A stretch of 64,000 nucleotides of DNA, taken from NCBI GenBank assembly GCA_023416585.1, contig JAEZHM010000036.1:62001-126000 (forward strand). Reading direction: 5' to 3'. Each line of letters starts with the position of its first letter. Position 1 is the stretch's first letter. Under the pieces are notes generated by a model, which saw only the letters and a program-made list of their open reading frames with translations, did no database searches and was not told where the DNA came from. This DNA is from Bacillota bacterium. GTDB lineage: Bacteria; Bacillota; Clostridia; Christensenellales; Aristaeellaceae. The position numbers and the translations under genes are program-made. Below are positions 1 to 8,629 of the stretch, one piece after another.

Positions 1-304
1 TTTTCTTCGTATCCCACGCGCAAAACAGCGCATAAAATTTCCCGTTATTGTAGCGGAGGGAAGGAGCCCACATCCCCTTGCCGTAGATGTGTTCTCCATT
101 TTGAAGCATTTGCCCGCAAGTGTGGTCCAGCGCTTCAAATAAATAGGAAGCCAGCTCCCAGTGAATCAAATCGAATGAACGCAAAATCGCACCGCCAGGC
201 ATCATGTGCATCGTGGTGCTCGCCATATAGTATGTATCCTCTACACGAATGACATCGACATCCGGAAAGTCTGCCCAAATAATGGGATTCATGCCCTCAC
301 TCAT
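1..304 (-). CDS. Glycoside hydrolase, GH43-like (partial, N-terminal part)
   Basis: The reading frame runs off the left edge, so only about the first 101 residues are present. The start ATG has a GGGAGA ribosome site just upstream. The protein opens with NPIIWADFPDVDVIRVEDTY and continues through a WAPSLRYNNGKFYALF block. This is the first-blade pattern of five-bladed beta-propeller GH43 beta-xylosidases and arabinofuranosidases, in which the Asp of the early 'ADPDV'-type loop is the usual general base. There is no signal peptide, so it probably acts in the cytoplasm on oligosaccharides brought in by the adjacent transporter. It is the last gene visible of a minus-strand operon with the next glycosidase (30 bp away) and an ABC transporter. 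The family call is good; the substrate is not determinable. Confidence 0.85.
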   Translation of the reverse strand, partial: MSEGMNPIIWADFPDVDVIRVEDTYYMASTTMHMMPGGAILRSFDLIHWELASYLFEALDHTCGQMLQNGEHIYGKGMWAPSLRYNNGKFYALFCAWDTKK

Positions 305-334
305 CTTGTGTCTCCCGTTTAACTTGTGAACCGC

Positions 335-1267
335 TCAATCAATTTCAGGCAGATAAAACGGAAACCCTTCCCTAAGGGCACACAGCTGTCCGTCCTTCAC
401 AATAAGCTGCGCGGCCTGCAGGCTCGAACGCCTGGTATCGTATGTATCCACATCCTCCGAAACGTGAGCGCGTCCCGGATGAACGAAATAGAATATGTAA
501 CAAAGCTCACCTGCAACCAGCACATCCGCATGATGACCCCGGTTTTTGTCCTCACGCCGGGTGCCGGCATCCGACAAAAGATTGGTGCTTTGGCGTGTCC
601 AGTGATCCAGGTCGAACCCGGAATAGACCGCAATTCCCTGCCACATGTCTGCGATCAGCCAATACTTTCCGCCGAATTCGAAAACATTCGGCCCTTCCTG
701 TGCACAGTCGTGCGTCTGCCGGCCGATTGTATGCCACCTAAATAAATCCGCACTGTCCGCGGCGTGCGTGTGCGATCCATCCGCTTCATCCTTATACCAC
801 ATGCGGAAACCGCCGTCACGCTTTTGAAACACGCACGCGTCGATGACACGGTCACTGGATAACTGCACCCGGCTCTCATACTTCCAATTCCATAGATCAA
901 CGCTTGTATAATGGAGGATATGGCGCTCCCCCGCCCAGGTGTCCGGTACGCCCGTAATATAGCTTACGTACATATGATAAAGATTCTCATGCCAGATCAC
1001 TTCAGGCGCCCAGAATGTGTTATGCCCCGGCTCTACGGGCTCTATGTTCAATACGCCGCGGTAAAGCCATGTTTCGCCGTTGTCGTTGCTGGACGCCACG
1101 CCAATGTCAGTACCATGCACCCAAGACAACCCATGTGCGTGTGAATTTGCACGGCGGCTGGTATAGAGAATCCACCACTGGGCCTCCTGGCGGTTCCAAA
1201 CAACCGTAGGATCAGCCGCTCCATCGTAAACGGGATCCCTGAAAAGCGGAGCTGCGGCTATAGACAT
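335..1267 (-). CDS. Glycoside hydrolase family protein, five-bladed beta-propeller (GH43/GH117-like)
   Basis: A 310-aa cytoplasmic protein with no signal peptide. Visible motifs are YDGAADPTVVWN near the N-terminus, FWAPEVIWH about a quarter of the way in, and a GHHADVLV block near the end. These are typical of GH43/GH117-like propeller enzymes that cleave arabinose, xylose or galactan-type oligosaccharides. I start at the ATG at 1267 because GGGAGGC lies seven bases upstream; an ATG five codons earlier sits on top of that site. It follows the MalG-type permease by about 20 bp and precedes a second GH43-like gene, so the operon reads binding protein, permeases, two glycosidases. Exact GH family (43 or 117) is uncertain. 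Confidence 0.8.
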   Translation of the reverse strand: MSIAAAPLFRDPVYDGAADPTVVWNRQEAQWWILYTSRRANSHAHGLSWVHGTDIGVASSNDNGETWLYRGVLNIEPVEPGHNTFWAPEVIWHENLYHMYVSYITGVPDTWAGERHILHYTSVDLWNWKYESRVQLSSDRVIDACVFQKRDGGFRMWYKDEADGSHTHAADSADLFRWHTIGRQTHDCAQEGPNVFEFGGKYWLIADMWQGIAVYSGFDLDHWTRQSTNLLSDAGTRREDKNRGHHADVLVAGELCYIFYFVHPGRAHVSEDVDTYDTRRSSLQAAQLIVKDGQLCALREGFPFYLPEID

Positions 1268-1286
1268 TTTGACGCCTCCCATTGTG

Positions 1287-2147
1287 TTAACCTTTCAATG
1301 CACCGCTCACCAGGCCGGCGATGATGTATCGCTGCGCAACAAGGTAAAACAGAACGAGCGGCGACATGATAATCACCATACTTGTCAGCATATGAGGCCA
1401 GTCATTGTAAAACTCACCCACGCCCCGGTACATTTCAAGCATCAAAGTAGAATTGGCGCGGGAGTTCAGGAACAGGAACGGTGTCACAAAGTCGTTCCAC
1501 GAACCCATTACATGAAAGATGGCCAATGTGACTGTTACCGGTTGCAAAAGCGGAAAAATAATCACCCAAAAAATACGCCAGACAGAAGCGCCATCGATGC
1601 GCGCGCTTTCTTCAAGATTATACGGTACGGTAATGATGAAGCCCTGATACAGAAAAAAAGCAAATGTGCAGCCGCCTGATGACAGCACGATTAACCCCAA
1701 TATGGAGTTGATTAACTTCAGTTTCTGCATCATCAGAAACAACGGAATCATCGTCGTCTGCACCGGTACCATAAAGCCGAGCAGGAAGAATAGCATTACA
1801 ACGCGGTATATCCAATGTTTCCTTCTGCTAACCGCATAACCTGCCATGGATCCAAACACAACGACGACAATGAGTGAACTGAATGTGAGAACTACCGTGT
1901 TTTTCAGCGCGTTGAAAAATTGCATACGCGAATACACAATCTTGAAATTGTCAAGGAACAGGTGGCTTGGCAGCGCGAGCGGCGTCATTGCCATTTCCTG
2001 TTGTGTCTTGAACACATTCACCAACAAATAATAAAACGGAGCCAATATGACAATGCTCAAGAGCAGCATACAGCACTCGCCGACAATCGATGCAGTGGAA
2101 CGCCGTTTTCTGTGCACCCGGACGGCTATAGCGGCGCTTCTTATCAT
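1287..2147 (-). CDS. Carbohydrate ABC transporter permease, MalG type
   Basis: A 286-aa inner-membrane permease of the CUT1 sugar transporters. It has about six hydrophobic segments, the first around residues 25-50. The EAA loop, ESARIDGASVWRIFWVIIFP, lies about two thirds of the way along; this loop contacts the ATPase subunit. The start ATG overlaps the stop of the upstream permease by four bases (ATGA), which indicates translational coupling. No ATPase gene is present in the locus, so a shared MsmK/UgpC-type ATPase elsewhere in the genome is likely. It forms the membrane channel with the MalF-type partner encoded immediately upstream. Confidence 0.93.
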   Translation of the reverse strand: MIRSAAIAVRVHRKRRSTASIVGECCMLLLSIVILAPFYYLLVNVFKTQQEMAMTPLALPSHLFLDNFKIVYSRMQFFNALKNTVVLTFSSLIVVVVFGSMAGYAVSRRKHWIYRVVMLFFLLGFMVPVQTTMIPLFLMMQKLKLINSILGLIVLSSGGCTFAFFLYQGFIITVPYNLEESARIDGASVWRIFWVIIFPLLQPVTVTLAIFHVMGSWNDFVTPFLFLNSRANSTLMLEMYRGVGEFYNDWPHMLTSMVIIMSPLVLFYLVAQRYIIAGLVSGALKG

Positions 2148-3028
2148 AGCCTCTCCTCCCTGCGCTTCATAAGAAGCAGCTGAACGGTTGTCAGCAGGAA
2201 AATCGCCAGGAAGAAGATGACAGACAGCGCTGTCGCCTTGCCGTACATTTTCTCCGTAACGCCTTTTCGAATGATAATCTGTGTAATCATCGTCGTCGTA
2301 AAGCCCGGGCCGCCGTTCGTTAATGAGAATGGCAAATCAAATACCTTCAGGCTGCCTGTAAGCAAAAGCATAACGCTGATTGTCATGGAAGGCGCAATCA
2401 TCGGGAAGGTGATCGACCAAAATCTCTGCCAGGCGCCTGCACCGTCAATTTTGGCCGCCTCATAATAGTCTTGGGAGATGCTCTGCAGATTTGCCAAATA
2501 AATGCACGCATGCCAACCAACCTGCGTCCAGACCGCGACCCCAATCAGCGAACCAAACGCAAGGCCCGGCTTTGCAAGCCAAAGCACGGGCTTGACGCCA
2601 ACAAACATGAGCACTTGGTTCAGCATGCCGGCCTTCGTGGGATTCAATATGTACGCCCATATATAGCCGAGGATCAACGCACTGGGGACAGAGGGAAAGA
2701 AAAACGAGGCACGCTGGAAATTGCGTGTAAGCATTTTCGTGTTGAGCGCTACAGCGAGCGGGATGGAGAACAGCGTCACCAGCACTGGAACCGTAATGGC
2801 ATATCTTAACGTGTTGAACACAGCCTGCTTCATGCTTGGGTCGTCAAAAGCCGTTATAAAGTTGGCAAAACCCACCCACCTGGCCTCGTTGACGCCATCC
2901 CAGTTGGTAAAGGCATATCGAAACGAGAGCACCAGGGGGGTGACCACAAATATCGTGTATGCGCACAGCGCAGGAAGTAGAAACAAAAGATACGGTGCCT
3001 CGCTGCGCAAACGGAATTTCTGCTGCAT
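2144..3028 (-). CDS. Carbohydrate ABC transporter permease, MalF type
   Basis: A 294-aa CUT1 permease with an N-terminal membrane segment (PYLLFLLPALCAYTIFVV) and an EAA loop YYEAAKIDGAGAWQRFWSITFP near residue 205. It pairs with the MalG-type permease with which it overlaps by four bases. I place the start at the second ATG, which has AAGGA nine bases upstream; the ATG three codons earlier lies directly against that site. It sits about 65 bp downstream of the binding-protein gene. Family assignment is firm; the transported sugar is inferred only from the neighbouring GH43-like genes (plant-derived pentose or galactan oligosaccharides). Confidence 0.93.
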   Translation of the reverse strand: MQQKFRLRSEAPYLLFLLPALCAYTIFVVTPLVLSFRYAFTNWDGVNEARWVGFANFITAFDDPSMKQAVFNTLRYAITVPVLVTLFSIPLAVALNTKMLTRNFQRASFFFPSVPSALILGYIWAYILNPTKAGMLNQVLMFVGVKPVLWLAKPGLAFGSLIGVAVWTQVGWHACIYLANLQSISQDYYEAAKIDGAGAWQRFWSITFPMIAPSMTISVMLLLTGSLKVFDLPFSLTNGGPGFTTTMITQIIIRKGVTEKMYGKATALSVIFFLAIFLLTTVQLLLMKRREERL

Positions 3029-3094
3029 ACTCTTCATTCCTTATAATTTGGGCTGGCAAACATATGCCTGCCAGCCCATGCTCATGTCAATTCA

Positions 3095-4327
3095 TTACTT
3101 TGAAGCAGCCTCAAGCTCCGCGAACTTGTCATCCATCAGCATAGCGATGCTGGCGGCGTCACGTGTGCCCATTACAACTTCCTGCGTGCCGGTCAGCATT
3201 ACGTCACCCAGCGCACCGGAGTATTTCCACGCTACCGCCGGCAGGTAGAACTTGCCGCTTTGCAGTTCATCCTTGCACATCGCGATAACCGGATGCATCG
3301 GGTAATCGATGCCGGATATGGCGAGCAAGCCGCCGGTCAGTTGCTGGAACTGTTTCAGCGTATCATCGCTTGCGAGGAAATCAAGGAACTTCTGCGCCTC
3401 GTCGGGATGCTTGCTGGCAGAATTGATGGACCAGCCGACACCGGCCGCGCCTGTGCACCATTTCTCATCAGAGTCCACGCCGAACCAGGGCAGCATGCCG
3501 TACTTCATGTCAGGATTCTTCTGGTCGATTGTGCTGACCACCCAGGTCGCGCCAATGGTATAAGCCGCATGGCCGTTGATGAACGCGTCCAGCGCCTGAT
3601 CGCCGTCCAAGCCCAGCGATTCTTCGGGAATGTAGCCGTTCTTGACATAGTCGTTGTTCCACAGTTCCAGCGGCTTGGACCAACCGTCCGCATACTTAAG
3701 CTCGCCCGCGTTCGCCTTTGCGTCAAAGCTTGCATCCTTGGCTATCGTCTCCGTTGCCACATAGCCCTGCAGAGGATCGTACAGATTCCCCTTGTGGAAC
3801 ACCCACGGCTGTACACCCGCCGCTTTCAGCTTGGCCATGGAATCCATATACTCTTTGTAGTTGGCAGGTACGCTGATGCTGTTGTCGCTCAGCAGCTTTT
3901 CATTGTAGAAAATGCCTGCGATCCACGCGTCCGGCGCGAAGGCTACGACGGAACCATTGGAAGCCGTATAGGTATTCTTGTTGGCGTTACTCAACCTGGA
4001 CATAACAGCCATGGAACTGAGATCCTTCGCCAGGTTGTTATCCATAACCTCAGCCTTGTTCTCAGCACAGGTCACGAAAATGTCGGGCAGTTCGCCGGAT
4101 GTCACCATCATGCGGAATTTCTGAAGGTAATCGTTAACCGGCGGGGCGTAAATGAAGTCGATCTTAATGTCTGGGTTAGCGGCCTGGAATGCGTCGATGA
4201 TGGGTTGCATGACGGTCTCATTCTGCCAGGAAAGGAACGAGAGAGTCGTCTGTTCCGCTGTTGCCGGCATTGTCAAAAGGCCGATAACCAGGGCGGACAG
4301 AACCAGTAGAGTAAAGAACCTCTTCAT
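3095..4327 (-). CDS. Extracellular sugar-binding protein of an ABC transporter
   Basis: A 410-aa family-1 solute-binding protein. The N-terminus (MKRFFTLLVLSALVIGLLTM then PATAEQT) is a Sec signal peptide without a lipobox cysteine, so the protein may be released or held by its transporter. The mature part starts TTLSFLSWQNE and contains the usual IDFIYAPPVNDYLQKFRMMVTSG-type hinge region early on. GGAGGAG lies upstream of the ATG. It is the first gene of the minus-strand operon and reads from the promoter at 4438-4466. Downstream permeases and glycosidases indicate oligosaccharide uptake. Confidence 0.93.
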   Translation of the reverse strand: MKRFFTLLVLSALVIGLLTMPATAEQTTLSFLSWQNETVMQPIIDAFQAANPDIKIDFIYAPPVNDYLQKFRMMVTSGELPDIFVTCAENKAEVMDNNLAKDLSSMAVMSRLSNANKNTYTASNGSVVAFAPDAWIAGIFYNEKLLSDNSISVPANYKEYMDSMAKLKAAGVQPWVFHKGNLYDPLQGYVATETIAKDASFDAKANAGELKYADGWSKPLELWNNDYVKNGYIPEESLGLDGDQALDAFINGHAAYTIGATWVVSTIDQKNPDMKYGMLPWFGVDSDEKWCTGAAGVGWSINSASKHPDEAQKFLDFLASDDTLKQFQQLTGGLLAISGIDYPMHPVIAMCKDELQSGKFYLPAVAWKYSGALGDVMLTGTQEVVMGTRDAASIAMLMDDKFAELEAASK

Positions 4328-4437
4328 GTCATTTCTCCTCCCATATTTCTGCGCTTGATGCGCAATAATACATTCACAAGATCACACACGAACGTTCCGC
4401 ACAATATCATTATTCAACGAACTTCTCAATCAATCCA

Positions 4438-4466
4438 ATAATAGCATTACATTTAGTGCATGTCAA
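4438..4466 (-). promoter_or_regulatory. Sigma-A promoter of the binding-protein operon
   Basis: On the minus strand TTGACA (4466-4461) and TATTAT (4443-4438) are separated by exactly 17 bases. It reads toward the binding-protein gene at 4327, leaving a leader of about 100 bases. Confidence 0.8.
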
Positions 4467-4494
4467 CAGGCTTTTTTCAGGTTTTTTCCGGAAT

Positions 4495-4512
4495 ATTCAT
4501 GCTTTTATGAAT
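4495..4512. promoter_or_regulatory. Inverted repeat, candidate operator of the divergent regulator
   Basis: ATTCAT-N6-ATGAAT lies midway between the two divergent promoters, upstream of both -35 boxes. Position and symmetry fit a binding site for the adjacent ArsR-type regulator; binding is inferred, not shown. Confidence 0.4.
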
Positions 4513-4541
4513 TTTATTAAAGAGTTTCATTGAATAAACGA

Positions 4542-4570
4542 TTGACAGAAAATAGGTTCTCAGTTATACT
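4542..4570 (+). promoter_or_regulatory. Sigma-A promoter of the ArsR-type regulator
   Basis: TTGACA (4542-4547), a 17-base spacer and TATACT (4565-4570) lie just upstream of the regulator's AGGTG ribosome site and ATG at 4595. Confidence 0.8.
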
Positions 4571-4594
4571 TAGAAAAAGAAAGCAGGTGCGGCC

Positions 4595-5509
4595 ATGTAT
4601 GAAATAAACTCCACTGATGAAACCTTGCGGGTATGCGGTGCACTCGCGTCTCCTCTTCGTTTGGCAATCGTCCGTTATGTCAGCCATAACAACGGTATCA
4701 ACCTGAATGATTTGGCAGTGAAACTGAATGTAAGCAACAGTGCGCTGACTGCGCATATCCGTGAACTGCAAGGCGCCGGCGTGCTTCGTGTGGAAAGCGC
4801 GTCCGGTAAGCACGGCACGCAAAAAAAATGCTATTTGGAAAAGTATCAATATACCATCAATTTTCTGAACGAACCTCAGCCGAACAATATGATAGAGACG
4901 GAGCTTCCAATCGGCTTATATACCGCTTTTCACGCAATGCCCACCTGCGGTCTTGCGACGCAGAAGCACATCATCGGCAAATGGGACGATCCACGCTACT
5001 TTGATGACCCGGAGCGCGTGCAGGCAAGTATCATCTGGATTGGCAGCGGCTATTTTGAATACAGGATACCAAACTATTTGGAGCAGGACAAGCTCCTATC
5101 ACAGCTTAGAATCACGCAGGAGTTAAGTTCGGAGGCTCCGGGATATAACGAAGATTATCCCAGCGACATCTCTTTTTCAATCAACGGCGTAATGCTGGGA
5201 AGCTGGGAATGCCCGGGGGATTTTGGCGCAAAACGCGGGCTGTTCACACCGGATTGGTGGATTGCCGACGTTAATCAGCACGGCCTGCTCAAAGCGCTGA
5301 TCATTACAGAGAATGGCACCTATATGGATGCGCAGCGAATTTCAAACGTCTCCATAAACGATTTAAACATCCAGCCAGGCGGAGACATCGTTTACAGGAT
5401 TTCCGCACACGCGGACGCGGAACATGCCGGCGGGCTTTCGTTATATGGGCGCGGGTTCGGCAATTATAACCAGGACATCATAGCACAAATGATATGGAGC
5501 AACGCTTGA
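4595..5509 (+). CDS. ArsR-type winged-helix regulator with a large C-terminal domain
   Basis: A 304-aa protein. Residues about 8-85 form an ArsR-like winged helix: LASPLRLAIVRYVSH, then LNDLAVKLNVSNSALTAHIRELQGAGVL as the recognition helices. The remaining 220 residues (FHAMPTCGLATQKH, RVQASIIWIGSGYFEYRIPNYL, WECPGDFGAKRGLFTPDWW) form a ligand or oligomerisation domain seen in long ArsR-like regulators placed beside sugar transporters. It is divergent from the GH43/ABC operon and shares its 268-bp spacer, so it probably controls that operon in response to a sugar. No metal-binding cysteine motif is seen. Role is inferred from position. Confidence 0.8.
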   Translation: MYEINSTDETLRVCGALASPLRLAIVRYVSHNNGINLNDLAVKLNVSNSALTAHIRELQGAGVLRVESASGKHGTQKKCYLEKYQYTINFLNEPQPNNMIETELPIGLYTAFHAMPTCGLATQKHIIGKWDDPRYFDDPERVQASIIWIGSGYFEYRIPNYLEQDKLLSQLRITQELSSEAPGYNEDYPSDISFSINGVMLGSWECPGDFGAKRGLFTPDWWIADVNQHGLLKALIITENGTYMDAQRISNVSINDLNIQPGGDIVYRISAHADAEHAGGLSLYGRGFGNYNQDIIAQMIWSNA

Positions 5510-5519
5510 CATCTGATGT

Positions 5520-5880
5520 TGATATAGTCAGCTGTTGGGCGCCGTCAAGGTTTTTAAGGGCGCTGGTCAGTGCCTGCTGGCTGCTTTGAAATGCCTGTTC
5601 CGCATCCTTACGTACAATGGAAGCTTCCATAAGACTTTGATGGGCAGCCACAACCGTATCAGCGACATCCGAGTTGGACATGTCTTTATAAAATTCGGCT
5701 TGTGCCCGCGCAAGCGTATTCGACACATTTATCTCCGTTTGAATAATGCGATGAAGGGCTGCCTTGGATTCATTCCAGCCGGTCTGGGCATGTTCTTTCG
5801 TATAGACCGACATATCCCCCATTGCTCCGTTTTCGGTCAAATTGATTACATCGTAGCCTCGTATCGTATAGATTTGATTT
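5520..5880 (-). pseudogene. Truncated carrier 'platform' fragment, distal end of the toxin array
   Basis: The minus-strand frame reads ENGAMGDMSVYTK, WNESKAALHRII, AQAEFYKDMSNSD and AFQSSQQALTSALKNLDGAQQL. It is a near copy of the platform in the giant carrier (around 13870-14190). Similarity stops abruptly after GAQQL at about 5522, next to the stop codon of the ArsR-type regulator. No tip or immunity gene follows, so this is the broken left boundary of the array. It begins directly after a terminator hairpin, and its only upstream start is a TTG inside that hairpin. I regard it as a remnant, not an expressed gene. Confidence 0.8.
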
Positions 5881-5911
5881 AAAAAAAGCGCACTCTGCAA
5901 AACAGAGTGCG
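5881..5911 (-). terminator. Terminator following the Imm74-like gene
   Basis: Minus-strand hairpin CGCACTCTG-TTTTG-CAGAGTGCG followed by a run of T. An almost identical hairpin occurs at 11357-11387, again directly in front of a platform fragment. Confidence 0.8.
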
Positions 5912-6080
5912 ATATACAAAGAAAAACATCTTATGCGCTTATAACAGAACCTTGCAAAGCAGGATGTGCTTTGAAATAGCATACCCTTTTTATTAATCCA
6001 GATCGATTCAATTTATATGATGACTGATTTGATAGTAAAAATCATTTTTCACTTTGACTTTCGTGATATCACAATAACAC

Positions 6081-6326
6081 TTAGTCAATAATTTCCGATG
6101 GTGGATAGTGTTTTAATTCATTCCTAATTAATTGAATCACCTCATTTCTTGTATCTGATTCCAAATCTATGGTTCCCAACCCATCCCACCTTTTGATAGT
6201 ACTAGCGTACAAAACGACTCCTCCAACAATTGGCTCTGCCCCCATTGTCACACTCTTGCCTTTAAATTTACCGTCCTCAAAGGTAACAGTAATTTTGTCA
6301 GGTCCTGGGGTTCCTTGAATTTTCAT
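6081..6326 (-). CDS. Imm74-like immunity protein
   Basis: An 81-aa protein with AGGAGG seven bases before its ATG. It opens MKIQGTPGPDKITVTFEDGK, then EPIVGGVVLYASTIKRW, and ends in an acidic helix (IRNELKHYPP). This matches my recollection of the Imm74 family of polymorphic-toxin immunity proteins (KITGTPG start, central SSIKRW). Immediately upstream is a decayed toxin tip, so this immunity gene appears to have outlived its toxin. It would act in the cytoplasm by binding a cognate toxin delivered by kin. Family recognition is from memory without a profile search. Confidence 0.7.
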   Translation of the reverse strand: MKIQGTPGPDKITVTFEDGKFKGKSVTMGAEPIVGGVVLYASTIKRWDGLGTIDLESDTRNEVIQLIRNELKHYPPSEIID

Positions 6327-6382
6327 GACTACCTCCTGAAAATCTCTTTTTCCAACAAAGTTTCTGGATCAATGACTATGAT

Positions 6383-6690
6383 TTAAGTAACATTCGGATT
6401 GTCCATTAAAGCTCGCGATTCTATCGTCTGCCAAACGCTGTTTTGTCTCATACTTGTACCAATAAGCGCCCGTACCTCTCCAGATGCTTGTCTTGCATAT
6501 GCTGCGGATGCGTCATCCCATACTATCATTACATTTGGGCCTTTGTTACAAAGGGAACGTCAGACCATGTTCCATGTCCCCCGTGTTTTGTGAAGGCCAC
6601 TTGCTATAGCGAATTAAAAAGCTTAAGAGATGCAAATATTCTGGTGTTAAATCGTGTGACACGTAGAACTTAATCAAGATTCATGAGTAA
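6383..6690 (-). pseudogene. Decayed toxin tip upstream of the Imm74-like gene
   Basis: The minus strand reads FTKHGGHGTWSDVPFVTKAQ. After a one-base shift it continues as NVMIVWDDASAAYARQA, SGEVRALIGTSMRQNSVW and ESRALMDNPNVT before a stop. The ending (WDxAS..G.VRA...SVW..IE...L..NP.V) is a pattern I associate with C-terminal nuclease-like tips of Rhs and CDI proteins. There is an in-frame stop upstream (after FNSL), a frameshift, and no start codon. It lies about 55 bp upstream of the Imm74-like gene in the order expected for toxin then immunity. It is best read as the old tip left behind when a new tip was inserted ahead of it. Confidence 0.65.
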
Positions 6691-6711
6691 ACCTGTGTGC
6701 AATATATTTAT

Positions 6712-7179
6712 TCAGCTTTCCTCTCTTACAGTTACCGAATATCCCTGTGTCTTGAAATAAGGAGCAAGAAATTTTGCCACGTGACGAGAATAATCACCAT
6801 CATCCTGATAGCCTTGTAACCATGTTTTGTCACCACTCAATATGTCCTGAAACTTATTCATGAGCCAAGCTGCATCAACACGCAAATTGGCTTCAATACG
6901 CTCGTCAAAAGTCGATGGATAGCCAAAAATACTCGCATTTTGCGGATCAAATCTTTCTTTCTGGATGTACATAAGTGTATAAGTCAACACGTCACCATTG
7001 TCATCAACAGTAACATACCATACATCCGATCTCATATCCCTTGGATCAATAAAAACCCAAAGTGCAAAGCCACGACCGATCAGAAAGAATTCATAACCAT
7101 TTAGGGCTGCAAATCGAAGACTATATTCTCGAGTGAGTGGGGTAAATACTTCACGCGCAAAAGGTTCAAAATTTCTCAT
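6712..7179 (-). CDS. Probable immunity protein of the toxin ending at 7192
   Basis: A 155-aa protein of no family I recognise. Its ATG has AAGGAGG at ideal distance and lies 12 bp after the stop of the upstream tip gene, the normal toxin-immunity layout. Features include a mixed N-terminal half (REVFTPLTREYSLRFA, FALWVFIDPRD, SDVWYVTVDDNGDVLTYTLMY) and a C-terminal helical half (NLRVDAAWLMNKFQDIL, FLAPYFKTQGYSV). No signal peptide or membrane segment is present, as expected for a cytoplasmic immunity protein. Function is inferred from position only. Confidence 0.65.
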   Translation of the reverse strand: MRNFEPFAREVFTPLTREYSLRFAALNGYEFFLIGRGFALWVFIDPRDMRSDVWYVTVDDNGDVLTYTLMYIQKERFDPQNASIFGYPSTFDERIEANLRVDAAWLMNKFQDILSGDKTWLQGYQDDGDYSRHVAKFLAPYFKTQGYSVTVREES

Positions 7180-7191
7180 ATTCCATCCTCC

Positions 7192-8238
7192 TTATCTCCG
7201 TATCATCCTGTTTGTCACTGCATCATATTCGTAACCACAATCCAACACTAAATGATCGTATTCTCTGCCGAAACCAGTTTTCTTTACTTCGCCTGTATTT
7301 TTGTCAGTGTATGACAAATATTTCCCTTCAGGCTTTGTGGCAAGCACAATGATATCATCACGGCTGATTGCTTCATCTAGCCATCGTTTATTTTTCTCTT
7401 CCCAAAACTGTTCCTTCGACATACTGTTATAAATCTCATCTGGTACATTCAGAACATTAAGTCCACCATTTCTAGGACCAAAATCGGTTGATTTAACATT
7501 TCCCAATTCACCTATAATTGACTCCATATCCTTGCCAAAACTACCCAATATAGTCGTCGTCTCTCCGGGAGTGGCTGTGAGCACTGCTCCTGAAGAAGGC
7601 ACGTATTTTATCTCGGTAATTATCCTCCCCGAGCCTTCAACTGCCGTTTGCCCATCGGGCTTCCCCGCATCTCCAGCCCCGCCCGCGTTTTCCCCCAGCT
7701 TACCTTCTCCCATTATATCAATTTCATTACCCGGTGCAAGAGGATTCCCTTCTCTCCCTTCATTTCTCACATTGTAAGGTTTCGTCTGGTCAGGCGGTAA
7801 GGTCTCCGGCTCCCCGGCTTGTCCCCCGACCCGTTCATTGTTCCTTGCCTCCGCCCGCTGATGAAGAAATGCGTCATAACTTTGTTGTGCCTTGGCATTC
7901 ACACTTGCCCTGTCCAGTTGCTGAGCGCCGTCAAGGTTTTTAAGGGCGCTGGTCAATGCCTGCTGGCTGCTTTGAAATGCCTGTTCCGCATTTTCACGTG
8001 CGGTAGAAGCTTCCAGAGGACTTTGATGGGCAGCCACAACCGTATCCGCGGCATCCGTGTTGGACATGTCCTTATCAAATTCGGCTTGTGCCTGCGCAAG
8101 CGTATTCGATGTTTTCTGTTCGGTTTGAATAGCGCGATGAAGGGCTGCCTTGGATTCATTCAAACCGGCCTGGGCATTTGTGACCCCTTTTGTATAGCCC
8201 GACAGGTCCCCCATTGCTCCTTGACCGTTTGCGCCCAT
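7192..8238 (-). CDS. Cassette toxin: carrier platform plus distinct C-terminal tip
   Basis: From an ATG at 8238 this frame gives 348 residues. Residues up to about 110 copy the carrier platform (GAMGDLSGY, LNESKAALHRAIQ, AFQSSQQALTSALKNLDGAQQL, AKAQQSYDAFL). A proline/glycine linker follows (EGNPLAPGNEIDIMGEG, ENAGGAGDAGKPDGQTA). The last 150 residues are a unique tip: ATPGETTTILGSFGKDMESI, DFGPRNGGLNVLNVPDEIY, then FWEEKNKRWLDEAISRDDI. That pattern recurs in Rhs/CDI C-termini of unknown activity; a nuclease of the BECR type is possible but unproven. Start and expression are uncertain: there is no good ribosome site, and the upstream platform is in another frame. It may be a silent donor cassette. 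The gene for its probable immunity protein follows at 7179. Confidence 0.6.
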   Translation of the reverse strand: MGANGQGAMGDLSGYTKGVTNAQAGLNESKAALHRAIQTEQKTSNTLAQAQAEFDKDMSNTDAADTVVAAHQSPLEASTARENAEQAFQSSQQALTSALKNLDGAQQLDRASVNAKAQQSYDAFLHQRAEARNNERVGGQAGEPETLPPDQTKPYNVRNEGREGNPLAPGNEIDIMGEGKLGENAGGAGDAGKPDGQTAVEGSGRIITEIKYVPSSGAVLTATPGETTTILGSFGKDMESIIGELGNVKSTDFGPRNGGLNVLNVPDEIYNSMSKEQFWEEKNKRWLDEAISRDDIIVLATKPEGKYLSYTDKNTGEVKKTGFGREYDHLVLDCGYEYDAVTNRMIRR

Positions 8239-8287
8239 CGCGCTTCGCGCGCTGGGTTTCGGCCTGCGGAACGCTGTGTCCTCGGCC

Positions 8288-8626
8288 TTAGGCTGGCTTT
8301 GCCAGCACTTTTGCGCCCATCCCAAAGGCATATAGTGCCTGCCCTTTGGCCTTGCCTTCCGCATACTTCACCATAAGCGGATCCTGCATATCCTGCGTAA
8401 TCGCATTCTCCTGGGCAAGGATTGTATCCTGGTTCAGCGTCACGTTTTTCATGTTCTCTTCCGCAACGATAACCGCTTTAGCATAGCTGGGCAGGGCAGC
8501 AAGCAGGACGGCCTCCTTCACATGCCCCGCTTTTATTAAGTTGACGGCATAGTTGACGCCGCCCATACACCAACGGTCCCGGAAAATATCCATAATCATC
8601 TTGCACCGCGCGAGCATCTCTTCCAT
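8288..8626 (-). pseudogene. Platform fragment frame-separated from the cassette toxin
   Basis: From ATG 8626 the frame reads RWCMGGVNYAVNLIKAGH, KEAVLLAALPSYAKAVIVA, NVTLNQDTILAQENAI and YAEGKAKGQALYAFGMG. This copies carrier residues just upstream of the platform (plus-strand 14200-14460). Here it then runs into an unrelated stretch of roughly 60-70 bp and stops, while the continuing platform (GQGAMGDLSGY) resumes in a different frame at about 8225. The cassette has therefore suffered an insertion or exchange exactly at the junction between the helical segment and the platform. It begins immediately after a terminator. Confidence 0.7.
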
Positions 8627-8629
8627 AAA

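Noticed and set aside
3260..4309. 349-codon plus-strand frame opposite the binding protein
   Set aside because: No ribosome site or family pattern; the minus-strand gene has a signal peptide and clear homology features.
5882..5900. TTG start codon of the leftmost platform fragment (and its twin at about 11376)
   Set aside because: The codon lies inside a terminator hairpin with no ribosome site; an open frame through the hairpin is not evidence of translation.
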